A stretch of DNA of 64,000 nt, taken from the NCBI RefSeq assembly GCF_040719145.1, contig NZ_JBFDUZ010000001.1, positions 3,162,001 to 3,226,000 on the forward strand, in the 5' to 3' direction. This document shows positions 47,720 to 56,766 of the stretch, one piece after another. The notes under the pieces were generated by a model. That model was not told where the DNA came from. It ran no database searches and saw only the letters and a program-made list of their open reading frames with translations. The stretch is from Paenibacillus sp. JQZ6Y-1. GTDB lineage: Bacteria > Bacillota > Bacilli > Paenibacillales > Paenibacillaceae. How positions within the stretch are numbered: the stretch's first letter is position 1; each line of letters starts with the position of its first letter. A program made the translations under genes and the position numbers.

Positions 47720-49246
47720 ATGTCTACACTTCATTCCATTCAAAACGCTGCTCAAGCACTTCAGCTTGCCGGAAAGAGCATCAATCCGCAGTATCGTCCC
47801 GGTTATCATATTGCCGCCCCTGCCAATTGGATCAATGATCCAAACGGAATGGTGCAGTTTAACGGCGAATATCATGTGTTTTACCAGCATCATCCGTATG
47901 ATGAGAACTGGGGACCGATGCACTGGGGGCATGTGAAAAGTAAAGACCTTGTGCATTGGGAGCATTGTCCGATTGCGCTGGCACCGGGCGACGAGTGTGA
48001 TGTGGACGGCTGCTTTTCCGGCAGTGCGGTGGATAATAACGGGGAACTGACGTTAATTTACACGGGTCATCATTATACGGACCGCGCCAAAGACCTGTTC
48101 ACGCAAAATCAGAATATTGCGGTCAGCCGAGATGGTATCCATTTTGACAAATACGGCGTCAATCCGGTCATTGCCGAGCCACCGACGGACAGCGCGCATC
48201 ATTTCCGTGATCCGAAGGTATGGAGACATGAGGATACATGGTATATGGTGCTGGGCAATGCGACGCAGGATGGTCATGGGCGCGTAATTCGGTATCATTC
48301 ACCGGATTTGCGCAATTGGACGTATGATGGCGTGCTTGCAGCAAGTGACGGTACGCTTGGCTTTATGTGGGAATGCCCGGACTTTTTCGAGCTGGACGGT
48401 CGGCATGTGCTGCTATTCTCTCCGCAAGGTATGGAGCGTGAGGAGGATCGCTATCTGAATTTGTTCCAGACGGGCTATCTGATCGGCGATTATGATTATG
48501 ATACTAACGAGTTCCAACATGGGGAATTCCGTGAGATGGATCATGGGCATGACTTTTATGCCGTGCAGACACTGCTGGATGATAACGGTCGCCGTATTGC
48601 CATCGGCTGGATGGATATGTGGGAATCGGATATGCCAACCAAGCAGCATGGCTGGGCAGGCGCGCTTACGTTGCCGCGTGTACTCCATTTGAATGAAGCT
48701 GGGCAATTGCTGATGAATCCAGTGCAAGAAATGGAATTACTGCGTCGGGAGTCATTTGCACTAGATCAGACTGTTGCAGTGGATAAGGCTTCTACAACAG
48801 ATGAAGGCTTTACAGTGGAACAAAGCTGTAAGGTAGAAATGAAGGAATCTCTGTTGGAAATGATCGCTGTCTTTGATCTGAATACCAGTAGTGCCGAACA
48901 GGTTGGATTGATTCTGCATAGTGATGCGGGTGATCAAACGGTTATCTCTTATGATATTGCGGGCGGCAAGCTGACACTAGATGCTTCTCAAGCCGGTAAA
49001 CCGCAAGATGGTGTGCGGACAGCACCTTTGCAGCATAACGGACAACTGACGCTGCGTATCTTCGTGGATCGTTCGTCGATTGAAGTATTTGCTAATGATG
49101 GACTGGCAACTTTAACAAGCCGTATTTATCCGCAAGGATCGACATCGAGTCTGGAACTGACTACTGTTGGCGGCAATGCAGTCGTGAAGCAATGGACATG
49201 CTGGTCGCTTAACGATGTGTGGAATGAGCAGCAATCTAACGAATAA
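47720..49246 (+). CDS. Glycoside hydrolase family 32, sucrose hydrolase
   Basis: A 508-residue cytoplasmic GH32 enzyme with no signal peptide. The five-bladed propeller carries the nucleophile in NWINDPNG (Asp40), FRDPKV (Asp164, transition-state stabiliser) and WECPDFF (Glu218, acid/base). A C-terminal beta-sandwich ends with LRIFVDRSSIEVFANDG. The family covers sucrose-6-phosphate hydrolases and sucrases; with an H+ symporter rather than a PTS permease next to it, free sucrose is the likely substrate. AAGGAGGA precedes the ATG; the 198-base gap after the permease may contain an extra promoter. Confidence 0.93.
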   Translation: MSTLHSIQNAAQALQLAGKSINPQYRPGYHIAAPANWINDPNGMVQFNGEYHVFYQHHPYDENWGPMHWGHVKSKDLVHWEHCPIALAPGDECDVDGCFSGSAVDNNGELTLIYTGHHYTDRAKDLFTQNQNIAVSRDGIHFDKYGVNPVIAEPPTDSAHHFRDPKVWRHEDTWYMVLGNATQDGHGRVIRYHSPDLRNWTYDGVLAASDGTLGFMWECPDFFELDGRHVLLFSPQGMEREEDRYLNLFQTGYLIGDYDYDTNEFQHGEFREMDHGHDFYAVQTLLDDNGRRIAIGWMDMWESDMPTKQHGWAGALTLPRVLHLNEAGQLLMNPVQEMELLRRESFALDQTVAVDKASTTDEGFTVEQSCKVEMKESLLEMIAVFDLNTSSAEQVGLILHSDAGDQTVISYDIAGGKLTLDASQAGKPQDGVRTAPLQHNGQLTLRIFVDRSSIEVFANDGLATLTSRIYPQGSTSSLELTTVGGNAVVKQWTCWSLNDVWNEQQSNE

Positions 49247-49272
49247 TACGGATAACTACATCATCTAAAATC

Positions 49273-49332
49273 AAAAGACCTTTCAGTCCCCTCCCATCTT
49301 GATCCACGGGAAGGAGACTGAAAGGTCGTTTT
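49273..49332. terminator. Bidirectional terminator between the GH32 and crcB genes
   Basis: AAAAGACCTTTCAGTC and its near-complement (49316-49332) form a long stem with A/T tails on both sides, between convergent genes. Confidence 0.88.
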
Positions 49333-49413
49333 GACTTGCAGACAGACGAGTATGCAGATGGAATGATACAGGCGTTCATCACTGAATGTGTAACTCACAT
49401 ATAGCTATCTTTA

Positions 49414-49776
49414 CTAGAGCCGATGCCCTAACCACATCCCCACACCCGCAAGCCCGATGCCGAGAATATACGATAAGCCCAAATACCAGATCAACGTAGG
49501 ATACTTTTCCTTGAGACGCAATTCCATATTTTCCAGCTTAAAAGTAGAAAAGGTCGTAAAGCTACCCATGAATCCCGTACCGATCAACAGCTGCATATGA
49601 TGGTCTGCTCCGCTACCGATCAGCAGTCCAAGCAAAAAGGAGCCGCTCAAATTGATCAAAAAGGTTCCCAGCGGAAACTCCATCTGCCAGCGCTTTTTCA
49701 TCCAACTAGAGAATAGAAAGCGTGCCAGCACACCGAAGATCGCACCTACTGCCACCAAGAGAATATTAATGAGCAT
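49414..49776 (-). CDS. crcB: Fluoride channel subunit CrcB/FluC, second copy
   Basis: A 120-residue four-helix membrane protein exporting fluoride through a dimeric pore. It shows the family core GTGFMGSFTTFSTFKLE and N-terminal GAIFGVLARFLF. Its start overlaps the first crcB by 11 bases. Paired crcB genes in Bacillales are known to form heterodimeric channels, and these two differ enough for that. The fluoride riboswitch upstream of the first copy should control both. Confidence 0.93.
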   Translation of the reverse strand: MLINILLVAVGAIFGVLARFLFSSWMKKRWQMEFPLGTFLINLSGSFLLGLLIGSGADHHMQLLIGTGFMGSFTTFSTFKLENMELRLKEKYPTLIWYLGLSYILGIGLAGVGMWLGHRL

Positions 49777-50161
49777 GCTGCTGTCCCTCCCTTCGATCCA
49801 GCCAGCGCTGACTTAGGTAAAAGCCGAATTGGGTCGCCAGTAAACCGCCGAACAAACTGCATCCGACGTAGACCATCGCCAGCCCATACATCCCCTCTTC
49901 TAACAGCTGTATACTTTCCACACTAAAGGTCGAAAAGGTCGTGAACGAACCGACAAAGCCTGTCCCGATGGCGGTCGCCCATGCAGGCGATACGCGCGGC
50001 AGCCGAGCGATATATTTCATCACAATCGCCAATAGAAAGCAGCCGATTATATTAATCAACAATGTTGCAAACGGAAATCCATGATTCGGAATCCACATAC
50101 TGAGTAGATACCGGCACATCGCACCTAGTATCCCACATATAACAAGCAGCACATACAGCAT
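49766..50161 (-). CDS. crcB: Fluoride channel subunit CrcB/FluC, first copy
   Basis: A 131-residue four-helix protein with GILGAMCRYLLSMW, NIIGCFLLA and GTGFVGSFTTFSTFSVES, the residues lining the fluoride pore and central sodium site region. AAGGATG lies before the ATG. It is the first gene behind the fluoride riboswitch and overlaps its partner. Confidence 0.94.
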   Translation of the reverse strand: MLYVLLVICGILGAMCRYLLSMWIPNHGFPFATLLINIIGCFLLAIVMKYIARLPRVSPAWATAIGTGFVGSFTTFSTFSVESIQLLEEGMYGLAMVYVGCSLFGGLLATQFGFYLSQRWLDRREGQQHAH

Positions 50162-50210
50162 AATTCCACATCCTTTACGGTCATCAACTTGGATTGCTAT
50201 CTATACACAA

Positions 50211-50310
50211 CAAAACTCCTACCTGAACAAACACAGAACGACTGTGCTTTGAGCAGGTAGGAGTCATTAGCTGAGATCAGCGGTTACAGGCGAACTCCAT
50301 CGCCGATTAC
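50211..50310 (-). promoter_or_regulatory. Fluoride riboswitch (crcB motif) with terminator
   Basis: Minus strand contains GGCGATGGAGTTCGCC (from 50304) then AACCGCT and GCTAATGACTCCTACC, the conserved pseudoknot elements of the crcB RNA. CTCCTACCTG is also the left arm of a terminator whose right arm CAGGTAGGAG is followed by TTTTGTTG (50225-50211). Fluoride binding should stabilise the aptamer and allow crcB transcription. Confidence 0.95.
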
Positions 50311-50489
50311 GTCATCTTACGTTGTATTTTATCATACTGGAATCGACGTCATGTGTAAATATGTATACAACCTTCCTTCTTCCATTCAGCATATGGGAAA
50401 TGGAAAATCCATAGTGGTGAATGTCTGCGTCCATAGGGTATGATGATACTAAATTAGCACGGCAAATCTACATAGGGAGTGATGTACAC

Positions 50490-51437
50490 ATGAGCGATGA
50501 TCACGAGCAACGCCGCAAAAACCTCAAAGTCATTCAATTCGACAAGGACGCCAACGATCTAGTCGAGCTGGAAAAGCCGGGAATCACTTTTGACGATGTA
50601 GGCGGGCTAGAAGAGATCAAAAAGAAAATCCGCATGAACTTCATTTTGCCACTCAAGCAGCCAGAGCTATTCGCCGCCTATGGCAAGCAGGCGGGCGGTT
50701 CCATTTTGCTGTATGGTCCGCCGGGCTGCGGGAAGACCTTTTTGGCACGGGCAGTCGCGGGCGAGATCAACGCTAGCTTTTTGCATCTGGAACTACAAGC
50801 AATTCTGTCTATGTATGTCGGTGGAAGTGAGCATAATTTGCATGATGTGTTTGAAAAGGCTCGTGCGGAAGCGCCATGTGTACTGTTTATCGACGAGTTA
50901 GACGCGCTGGGCGGCAGTCGCCACACGATGCGTCAACATCACGACCGAATGCTAGTGAATCAATTGCTGCTGGAACTGGACGGATTGGCAAGCTTTAATG
51001 AAAATGTATTTATTATTGGTGCCACCAATACACCGTGGTATCTAGATTCAGCGTTGCGCCGTCCGGGGCGGTTCAACAATCTGCTATTCGTCTCACCGCC
51101 AGAGGAAGCAGAACGTGGCACTATTCTTGATTTGAAGCTGCGTGACAAGCCTGCCGGAACGATCAATCTCAAAAAGCTTGCCGCTAGCACCGCCCTCTTT
51201 TCCGGTGCAGATCTGGATCAGCTGGTTCGTGATACGACCGAGATCGCGTTGGAGCGGGCGATGGAAACGGGCGAGATTCAGCCGTTGACCGATCTGGATT
51301 TTAACCGTGCGCTCAAGACGCGTCAGCCGTCCACCACCGAATGGTTTGCCACAGCACGCAACTATGCTACATTCAGCGATACGAATGGCGAATATACCGC
51401 CGTGCTCGATTATATAAAAAAGCACAAAATCCGTTAA
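50490..51437 (+). CDS. AAA+ ATPase of the classic (FtsH/Vps4-like) clade
   Basis: A 315-residue single-ring AAA protein from the ATG at 50490 (GGGAG upstream). Features: Walker A GPPGCGKT (76-83), Walker B VLFIDELDAL (131-140, with Asp135-Glu136), sensor-1 GATNTPW (Asn180), the second-region-of-homology arginines in ALRRPGR (Arg190, Arg191, Arg194), a helical small domain and a C-terminal segment TTEWFATARNYATFSDTNG reminiscent of the C-terminal helix of Vps4/katanin-type ATPases. There is no protease domain and no membrane helix. A short N-terminal region (1-33) could bind a partner. It precedes a TPR membrane protein, probably its adaptor. Function unknown. Confidence 0.88.
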   Translation: MSDDHEQRRKNLKVIQFDKDANDLVELEKPGITFDDVGGLEEIKKKIRMNFILPLKQPELFAAYGKQAGGSILLYGPPGCGKTFLARAVAGEINASFLHLELQAILSMYVGGSEHNLHDVFEKARAEAPCVLFIDELDALGGSRHTMRQHHDRMLVNQLLLELDGLASFNENVFIIGATNTPWYLDSALRRPGRFNNLLFVSPPEEAERGTILDLKLRDKPAGTINLKKLAASTALFSGADLDQLVRDTTEIALERAMETGEIQPLTDLDFNRALKTRQPSTTEWFATARNYATFSDTNGEYTAVLDYIKKHKIR

Positions 51438-51515
51438 GCCCAGCACTGGATGGTTTGCCTCTCGTAATGAGGGCATATTCATCCGGTATGGAGAATACGA
51501 ACCGAGGTACAGCCG

Positions 51516-52433
51516 ATGAGCAATTATACCAATGAGCCAGATCTGTCTGGTATCCGGTCGGAGCGAATTGAGCGTCTATTGCAATGGGACCGCTATGATG
51601 AAGCATTGCGTGAAGCGGGAGAATGGCTACGCGAGCAGCCAGAAGAACCAGAACCGTACAATGCGCTGGCAACCATTTACATGAATATGGAACAATACGA
51701 CAAAGCTCTGGAATGCACGGCTCAGGCACTGCGTATCGAGCCTGATCATGAGGACGCATGGGTGCTGCGTGCTTTTGTTTATTATGATACGCAGGAATGG
51801 GCATTGATGCAGCAGGCAACCGATGAGGCGCTGCGCATCAATCCGTACCGCGTCCATCTGTATTATTTGCTAAGTAATATGTACAACCGTCAAGGCAAAT
51901 TCCAGCAAGCGCTGGAGCAGATTAAAGAAGGTCTACGTTTGCAGCCGCAGACTGGACTATATTTGGCGCTCTACAGCTATGTGCTGGCGAATCTGAATCA
52001 AATGGATGCTTCACAAGAAGCGGCGATCCATGCACTGCAGTACGATGTAGAGCATGCACAGACGTTTATGTATCTGGGCTGGGCAGCAGAACGGCGTGGT
52101 GATGCCAAAACCGCCAAACAGATGATGGAGCAGGCGATCCGGCTAGAGCCGAACAATGAGCAGATTCGTACGGAATACATGGAGGCGCTGCAAAAGAATT
52201 ACTGGTTTTACCGCATCTTCACGTTGCCTCTATTTTTACGCAAATTAAAGCGCTGGCAGTTGATCCTACTATGGATGAGCGCATGGATTGTATTCCGCCC
52301 ATTACTCATTGTGCTGATCATTCTGTATCTATTTAGTCATGTACTGAGTAAACTCTTTGTTCATTTGCAAGTATATGGCTGGCATCGCGCGCCGAAAAAG
52401 AAGAAACAATCCCGTTCTAAAAAGAAAAAATAG
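51516..52433 (+). CDS. TPR protein with C-terminal membrane anchor
   Basis: A 305-residue protein (GAGGT before ATG). Residues about 15-215 form five to six tetratricopeptide repeats (for example YNALATIYMNMEQYDKALEC and AEERRGDAKTA-like units). A strongly hydrophobic segment (about 225-285, WQLILLWMSAWIVFRPLLIV then LIILYLFSHVL) makes one or two membrane helices, followed by a very basic tail (RAPKKKKQSRSKKKK), which should stay in the cytoplasm. It starts 78 bases after the AAA+ gene and is followed by a terminator, so the two are probably one operon. No recognised function. Confidence 0.86.
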   Translation: MSNYTNEPDLSGIRSERIERLLQWDRYDEALREAGEWLREQPEEPEPYNALATIYMNMEQYDKALECTAQALRIEPDHEDAWVLRAFVYYDTQEWALMQQATDEALRINPYRVHLYYLLSNMYNRQGKFQQALEQIKEGLRLQPQTGLYLALYSYVLANLNQMDASQEAAIHALQYDVEHAQTFMYLGWAAERRGDAKTAKQMMEQAIRLEPNNEQIRTEYMEALQKNYWFYRIFTLPLFLRKLKRWQLILLWMSAWIVFRPLLIVLIILYLFSHVLSKLFVHLQVYGWHRAPKKKKQSRSKKKK

Positions 52434-52548
52434 CAGCGCCGTTTCTTCTGCATATAATGACCGTTATAGTTGACTGTTCCCAAGGTCACGCACTACTACA
52501 GATGGTTCCACCTCATACCACACACATATATACAAATGTTTATATCCA

Positions 52549-52606
52549 AATAAGCCCGATCGGAATGACATAGGATATGCGTCCTGTGCTTTCGATCGGG
52601 CTTATT
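52549..52606. terminator. Bidirectional terminator between the TPR gene and rarA
   Basis: AATAAGCCCGATCG and its complement (52593-52606) enclose a smaller hairpin, between convergent genes. Confidence 0.85.
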
Positions 52607-52727
52607 GATTGCATACACATTATTGGAGAGGACAGTTTAGTCATATATACGCCACAATAGCCCTGTTTGCCCCCACAATACAGTATCGAACAAAAATCTC
52701 CTTGAACTGCTGACTCAACACGCCAAG

Positions 52728-54050
52728 CTATTTATTATTACCCCGTCGCCGCTCCTGATTGAGCTTAATCTTCGACTCATTCCCCTGCTCGGTCGCTTTG
52801 TAAAATACGCGTCCTGACAGATGTTTCGGCAGGTACTCCTGCTTCACATAATGATTCGGGAAATTATGTGGATACTGGTAGCCTTCATGCCCCAGCTTCT
52901 CCGCTCCCTTGTAATGCGTATCCCGCAAATGTAGCGGAACCTCTGCCGACTTGATCTCATCAATCGCCGCCATCGCACTGGAAATGGCAGTATACACCGC
53001 ATTGGACTTCGGACTTTCCACTGCAAACAAAATCGCCTGCGCGATATTCAGCTTCGCTTCTGGCCAACCGTTTGTACGATACGCATCCAGCGCGCCCAGT
53101 GCTTGCACCATTGCCTGCGGATTCGCAAGCCCGATATCCTCACTGCTGGCAGCGATGAGACGACGGATAAAGGTCATCGGGTCCATGCCTAGCTTCTCCA
53201 CCGCATAGAAAAACCAGAACAGCGCTGCATCACTGGAACCGCGAATACTTTTATGAAAAGCGGACAATACATCGTACTGAGTCGACTCATCCGCGCGTAC
53301 GGTTGGACGACGGATCGATTCCTCCGCCACCTCGACCGTCAGATGCACCGTACCGTCTGACTGCGGCGGTGTCGTCAGTGCTGCCAGCTCTAGCGCATTG
53401 AGCGCACGGCGAATATCTCCATTTGCCATCGAAGCGATATGCTCTAGAGCTGGTTCATCCACCTGCAACTCCATAAACCCCAATCCTTTGTCGCTATCTT
53501 CTAGCGCACGGTGCATGGCGATTAGCGAATGCTCCTTGTTGAGCGGGTGTAGCTGGAACAGCGTCGAACGACTCATCAAGGCGCCATTCACATAGTGGAA
53601 CGGATTCTCCGTCGTCGCCCCAATAAAGATAATCGTACCCTTCTCTACTGCTGGCAGTAGCGCATCCTGACGGGAGCTGTTAAACCGATGCACCTCATCC
53701 AGAAACAGAATCGTTTTGGTTCCGTATAGCGATTTATTGTTATGCGCGCGCTCAATAACTTCACGCACTTCTTTGACTGTGGCATCAACGGCATTCAGAC
53801 GAACAAACTCGCCCTGAGTATGCTTGGAAATGATATGCGCAAGCGTCGTCTTGCCACATCCCGGCGGACCATACAGGATGATCGACGATACCTGATCCGC
53901 CTCAATCGCACGACGCAGCAGCTTACCCGGCCCGACAATATCCTCCTGCCCGATATACTCATCCAGCGATTGCGGACGCATCCGATCGGCAAGCACACCC
54001 ATGCTGTCAGACGCATCATTGTGTTGTTCATTAAAGGAGAACAAATCCAT
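52728..54050 (-). CDS. rarA: Replication-associated recombination protein RarA (MgsA)
   Basis: AAA+ clamp-loader-like ATPase acting at stalled replication forks. The 440-residue product has RPQSLDEYIGQEDIVGPGK, Walker A GPPGCGKT, Walker B ILFLDEVHRF, sensor GATTENP, and the C-terminal tetramerisation region ending HYVKQEYLP and related. Same position as B. subtilis yrvN, between tcdA and cymR, though here helD and a block of plus-strand genes intervene. AAGGATG precedes the ATG. Confidence 0.95.
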   Translation of the reverse strand: MDLFSFNEQHNDASDSMGVLADRMRPQSLDEYIGQEDIVGPGKLLRRAIEADQVSSIILYGPPGCGKTTLAHIISKHTQGEFVRLNAVDATVKEVREVIERAHNNKSLYGTKTILFLDEVHRFNSSRQDALLPAVEKGTIIFIGATTENPFHYVNGALMSRSTLFQLHPLNKEHSLIAMHRALEDSDKGLGFMELQVDEPALEHIASMANGDIRRALNALELAALTTPPQSDGTVHLTVEVAEESIRRPTVRADESTQYDVLSAFHKSIRGSSDAALFWFFYAVEKLGMDPMTFIRRLIAASSEDIGLANPQAMVQALGALDAYRTNGWPEAKLNIAQAILFAVESPKSNAVYTAISSAMAAIDEIKSAEVPLHLRDTHYKGAEKLGHEGYQYPHNFPNHYVKQEYLPKHLSGRVFYKATEQGNESKIKLNQERRRGNNK

Positions 54051-54125
54051 ATCATCACATCCTTACATAAGATGGGTATCGAATACTTCCAACCTATCTA
54101 TTTTACCACTATGCACACCTATTGA

Positions 54126-54167
54126 AAAAGAAAAGAAGCTCTGCTGTCGATTGACAAGCAGAACTTC
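54126..54167 (-). terminator. Terminator after helD
   Basis: GAAG-TCTGCT / AGCAGA-CTTC stem followed by TTTTC and TTTTTC on the minus strand. Confidence 0.78.
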
Positions 54168-54245
54168 AAAGATACGAAGATGGGAAACAAACCGAACGGA
54201 TACACTTATACAGAATGCTGTACCCGATTGGCTACAGCCAAGCTG

Positions 54246-56408
54246 TTATACTTGTGAATGGCTATGTTCTGTTTCCGGTTGACGCACATACTCCGGTAGA
54301 TCATCACCATGCAGCAGCCACAGTTCGTGCAAGGCACGCGTACAGCCGACATATAGCAGTCTTGCGTCCCACGGATCATTGCGATAATGCTGCGCATCCA
54401 CATCCGTCAGCATAACTGCGTCAAACTCCAATCCTTTGGACAGATACACTGGTAAAATAGAATGCCCGCCCTGATACGTCGCTTTCCCGCCGTCGATCAG
54501 ATTCAGCTCCAATCCGGCGCTGGTCAGCTGTTCATGTAGCTCCTTCGCTTCATGCAGCGTACGGGTCAAAATAGCGCTGGTGCGGAATTGTTTGCCCTGT
54601 AATTCCTGCCAGTGAGCGATGATGGTATCCACGCGCTGATCGCCTGAGCATGGTAGCATGCGCACCGGATCACCACTGCGGAATACTGGCACAGCGGTAA
54701 TCCCATTACGTACACCATGCTCTAGAATGATATTGGCAAACTCAATAATCTCCATCGTCGACCGATAGCTTCGCGTCAGTGGAAAATAGTCCGTCTGCTC
54801 CTGCGGGAACAACGTACTCATCTCTTCCCACGCATGTACACCGCGATACGCATGAATGCCCTGCGACAGATCGCCCAGAATCGTAAAGGAACCGCCACGT
54901 ACATACAGATTCAATAGCGCCACATGAAAAGGCGAGAAATCCTGCGCTTCGTCAATGACCACATGGTCAAAGCGCTGGTTGCCGTCCATCTCGTTCAGCA
55001 GCGTATGAATATACACCAGTGCTGGCAAATCCTCATCGCGGAAACGATCTTTTTTCAGCTCGACCGAGACGGCTTTGAGCATACCATCCGGTAATTCATT
55101 CCAAAGCGGTTCCAGTTGTTCCGCAGTAAGTGTACTTTTGCTTGCTTTGAATAGCTGCTTGTACAGCGCCAACGGCTCGTATTTGGGCCACTTGTTGGCA
55201 TACGCTTTTTCGCGCTGAGTCGCTTTCTTTTTACGCTCCTTGCGAATGGTTTCGGAAGGTGCTTTTTTCAAACGCATTTCTACCCAGCGATGCACGCGCG
55301 CCAGTACGCGCTCTTTGCGTTTAGCTAGCGGATAGGGGCGATACTCGACATTGTACCACTCCAGAATCTCTTCCCGCTTCAGCACCGCGCCATCCCATGG
55401 ACTGAAATCCATATCTGGCACTGCTACCTGCTCTAGCAGCTCTACATACCGTTCCAACAGCTGCATAAAGGCAAGCGAGCCTTTGTAGCGAGAAGGCGTA
55501 CCGTCATGCACATCCGGTCGATCCGACCGTTCAAACCACTGCTCGTACGTGTCGGATGTCGGTACTAGCTTCAGATCGCTTTCCAGCAATTGCTGCGCCC
55601 AATCGGCAAATGTGCTCTGCTGAATATCGCCTACACCCAGCTCTGGCAGCACTTCGGAGATATAATCCAGAAACATATTATTCGGTGCAAAAATAATCAT
55701 TTTCTCTGCGGATACCTGCTCTTGATACTGGTACAGCAGAAACGCAAGTCGATGCAGGGCGACGGTTGTTTTTCCACTACCGGCGACGCCCTGAATGATG
55801 AGTGCGGTATTCTTCACCGCGCGGATGATACGATCCTGCTCCGCTTGAATAGTAGACACGATATCTCGCAGCTTGTTGTCCTTGTTCTCACCCAGACGGT
55901 ACACCAGAAACTCGTCCGTCACCACCGGCTCAGTGCTATGACGATCATACGTATCGGCAAGCCGTTCCAGCTCACGCTGACGGATGACTAGATTTCGTTT
56001 CAAATACACAAGCCCTTGCACCAAGCCTTCCGGCGCTTCATACTCCGCTATCTCCTCGCCGCCGGTAAACGAGTAAAACAGACTGGCAACCGGTGCTCGC
56101 CAATCCACGACGAGCGGCTGCTCGTCAATTTCCGATTTGCCGACCCCTACTTTGCCGATATACAATGGACGACGTTCGCCATCCTCTCCCTCAGCAAAAT
56201 CAAGTCGACCAAAATAAGGTTCCCGTGCGCTCTTTGCCAGTGTCTGGCGCTGCTGCTCCCGACCTGCTTCCAATACCTGCTCGGTAAAGTCATGCCCGGT
56301 GTAAACCGGAATGCCGGTTAACCGTTGAAGCTGTGTATCCACCTCATCCAGCGTGAGCCTCAGTTTCTCCTGCTCTTCTTGATAGGCACTTTGAAAATCC
56401 TTGTCCAT
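54246..56408 (-). CDS. helD: HelD-type UvrD-like helicase
   Basis: Superfamily 1 ATPase that, in B. subtilis, removes RNA polymerase from DNA and recycles it. The 720-residue product has an N-terminal coiled-coil arm (about 1-60), Walker A GVAGSGKTTVALHRLAF (about 215), a long lysine-rich insertion (about 370-430), Walker B VVIDEAQDFSPFH, motif YFPLTRSYRST, and the C-terminal SKGLEFDAVMLTD and YVGCTRALHEL. TTAGGAGG precedes the ATG. Not part of the B. subtilis order at this position, so likely inserted here. Confidence 0.93.
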   Translation of the reverse strand: MDKDFQSAYQEEQEKLRLTLDEVDTQLQRLTGIPVYTGHDFTEQVLEAGREQQRQTLAKSAREPYFGRLDFAEGEDGERRPLYIGKVGVGKSEIDEQPLVVDWRAPVASLFYSFTGGEEIAEYEAPEGLVQGLVYLKRNLVIRQRELERLADTYDRHSTEPVVTDEFLVYRLGENKDNKLRDIVSTIQAEQDRIIRAVKNTALIIQGVAGSGKTTVALHRLAFLLYQYQEQVSAEKMIIFAPNNMFLDYISEVLPELGVGDIQQSTFADWAQQLLESDLKLVPTSDTYEQWFERSDRPDVHDGTPSRYKGSLAFMQLLERYVELLEQVAVPDMDFSPWDGAVLKREEILEWYNVEYRPYPLAKRKERVLARVHRWVEMRLKKAPSETIRKERKKKATQREKAYANKWPKYEPLALYKQLFKASKSTLTAEQLEPLWNELPDGMLKAVSVELKKDRFRDEDLPALVYIHTLLNEMDGNQRFDHVVIDEAQDFSPFHVALLNLYVRGGSFTILGDLSQGIHAYRGVHAWEEMSTLFPQEQTDYFPLTRSYRSTMEIIEFANIILEHGVRNGITAVPVFRSGDPVRMLPCSGDQRVDTIIAHWQELQGKQFRTSAILTRTLHEAKELHEQLTSAGLELNLIDGGKATYQGGHSILPVYLSKGLEFDAVMLTDVDAQHYRNDPWDARLLYVGCTRALHELWLLHGDDLPEYVRQPETEHSHSQV

Positions 56409-56409
56409 T

Positions 56410-56595
56410 TCAGTTGCCTCCTAAGAAATCTATAATGTCCCCGTCCGGCAAATAACAAGCAAAAAGCACACACAGCGCCGCCCCTATGCCAATCGGCAGG
56501 AGCAGAACTAGGTGTACTCTTTTCAAGTTCGCGCTTTGACTATGGTTTTCGCCATATTTTATCCGTGCATATTCGTGGTATGCACTCCGGAACAA
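56410..56595 (-). CDS. Possible small membrane protein upstream of helD
   Basis: A 61-codon frame with a TTG start and one good transmembrane stretch (VHLVLLLPIGIGAALCVLFA). Its stop overlaps the ribosome site of helD (TGA-A-ATG), which would allow coupling. No clear ribosome site of its own and no recognised family, so it may not be translated. Confidence 0.25.
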   Translation of the reverse strand: MFRSAYHEYARIKYGENHSQSANLKRVHLVLLLPIGIGAALCVLFACYLPDGDIIDFLGGN

Positions 56596-56659
56596 AGGAT
56601 GTTCAGTTTATCACAAAGAGATGGGGAATGCTAGCTGTATTCTTTTTTTACATAAATTG

Positions 56660-56700
56660 GGCGCTGCTACGTTATCCATAGATGACAACGTAGCAGCGCC
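56660..56700 (-). terminator. Hairpin after tcdA
   Basis: GGCGCTGCTACGTT / AACGTAGCAGCGCC, a perfect 14-bp stem 67 bases beyond the tcdA stop. The T tract is poor. Confidence 0.7.
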
Positions 56701-56766
56701 AATACATACACATAGCAGTATATCTTACCAAGACGCCGTATAAACACCTACAGCATCATTATCGTT

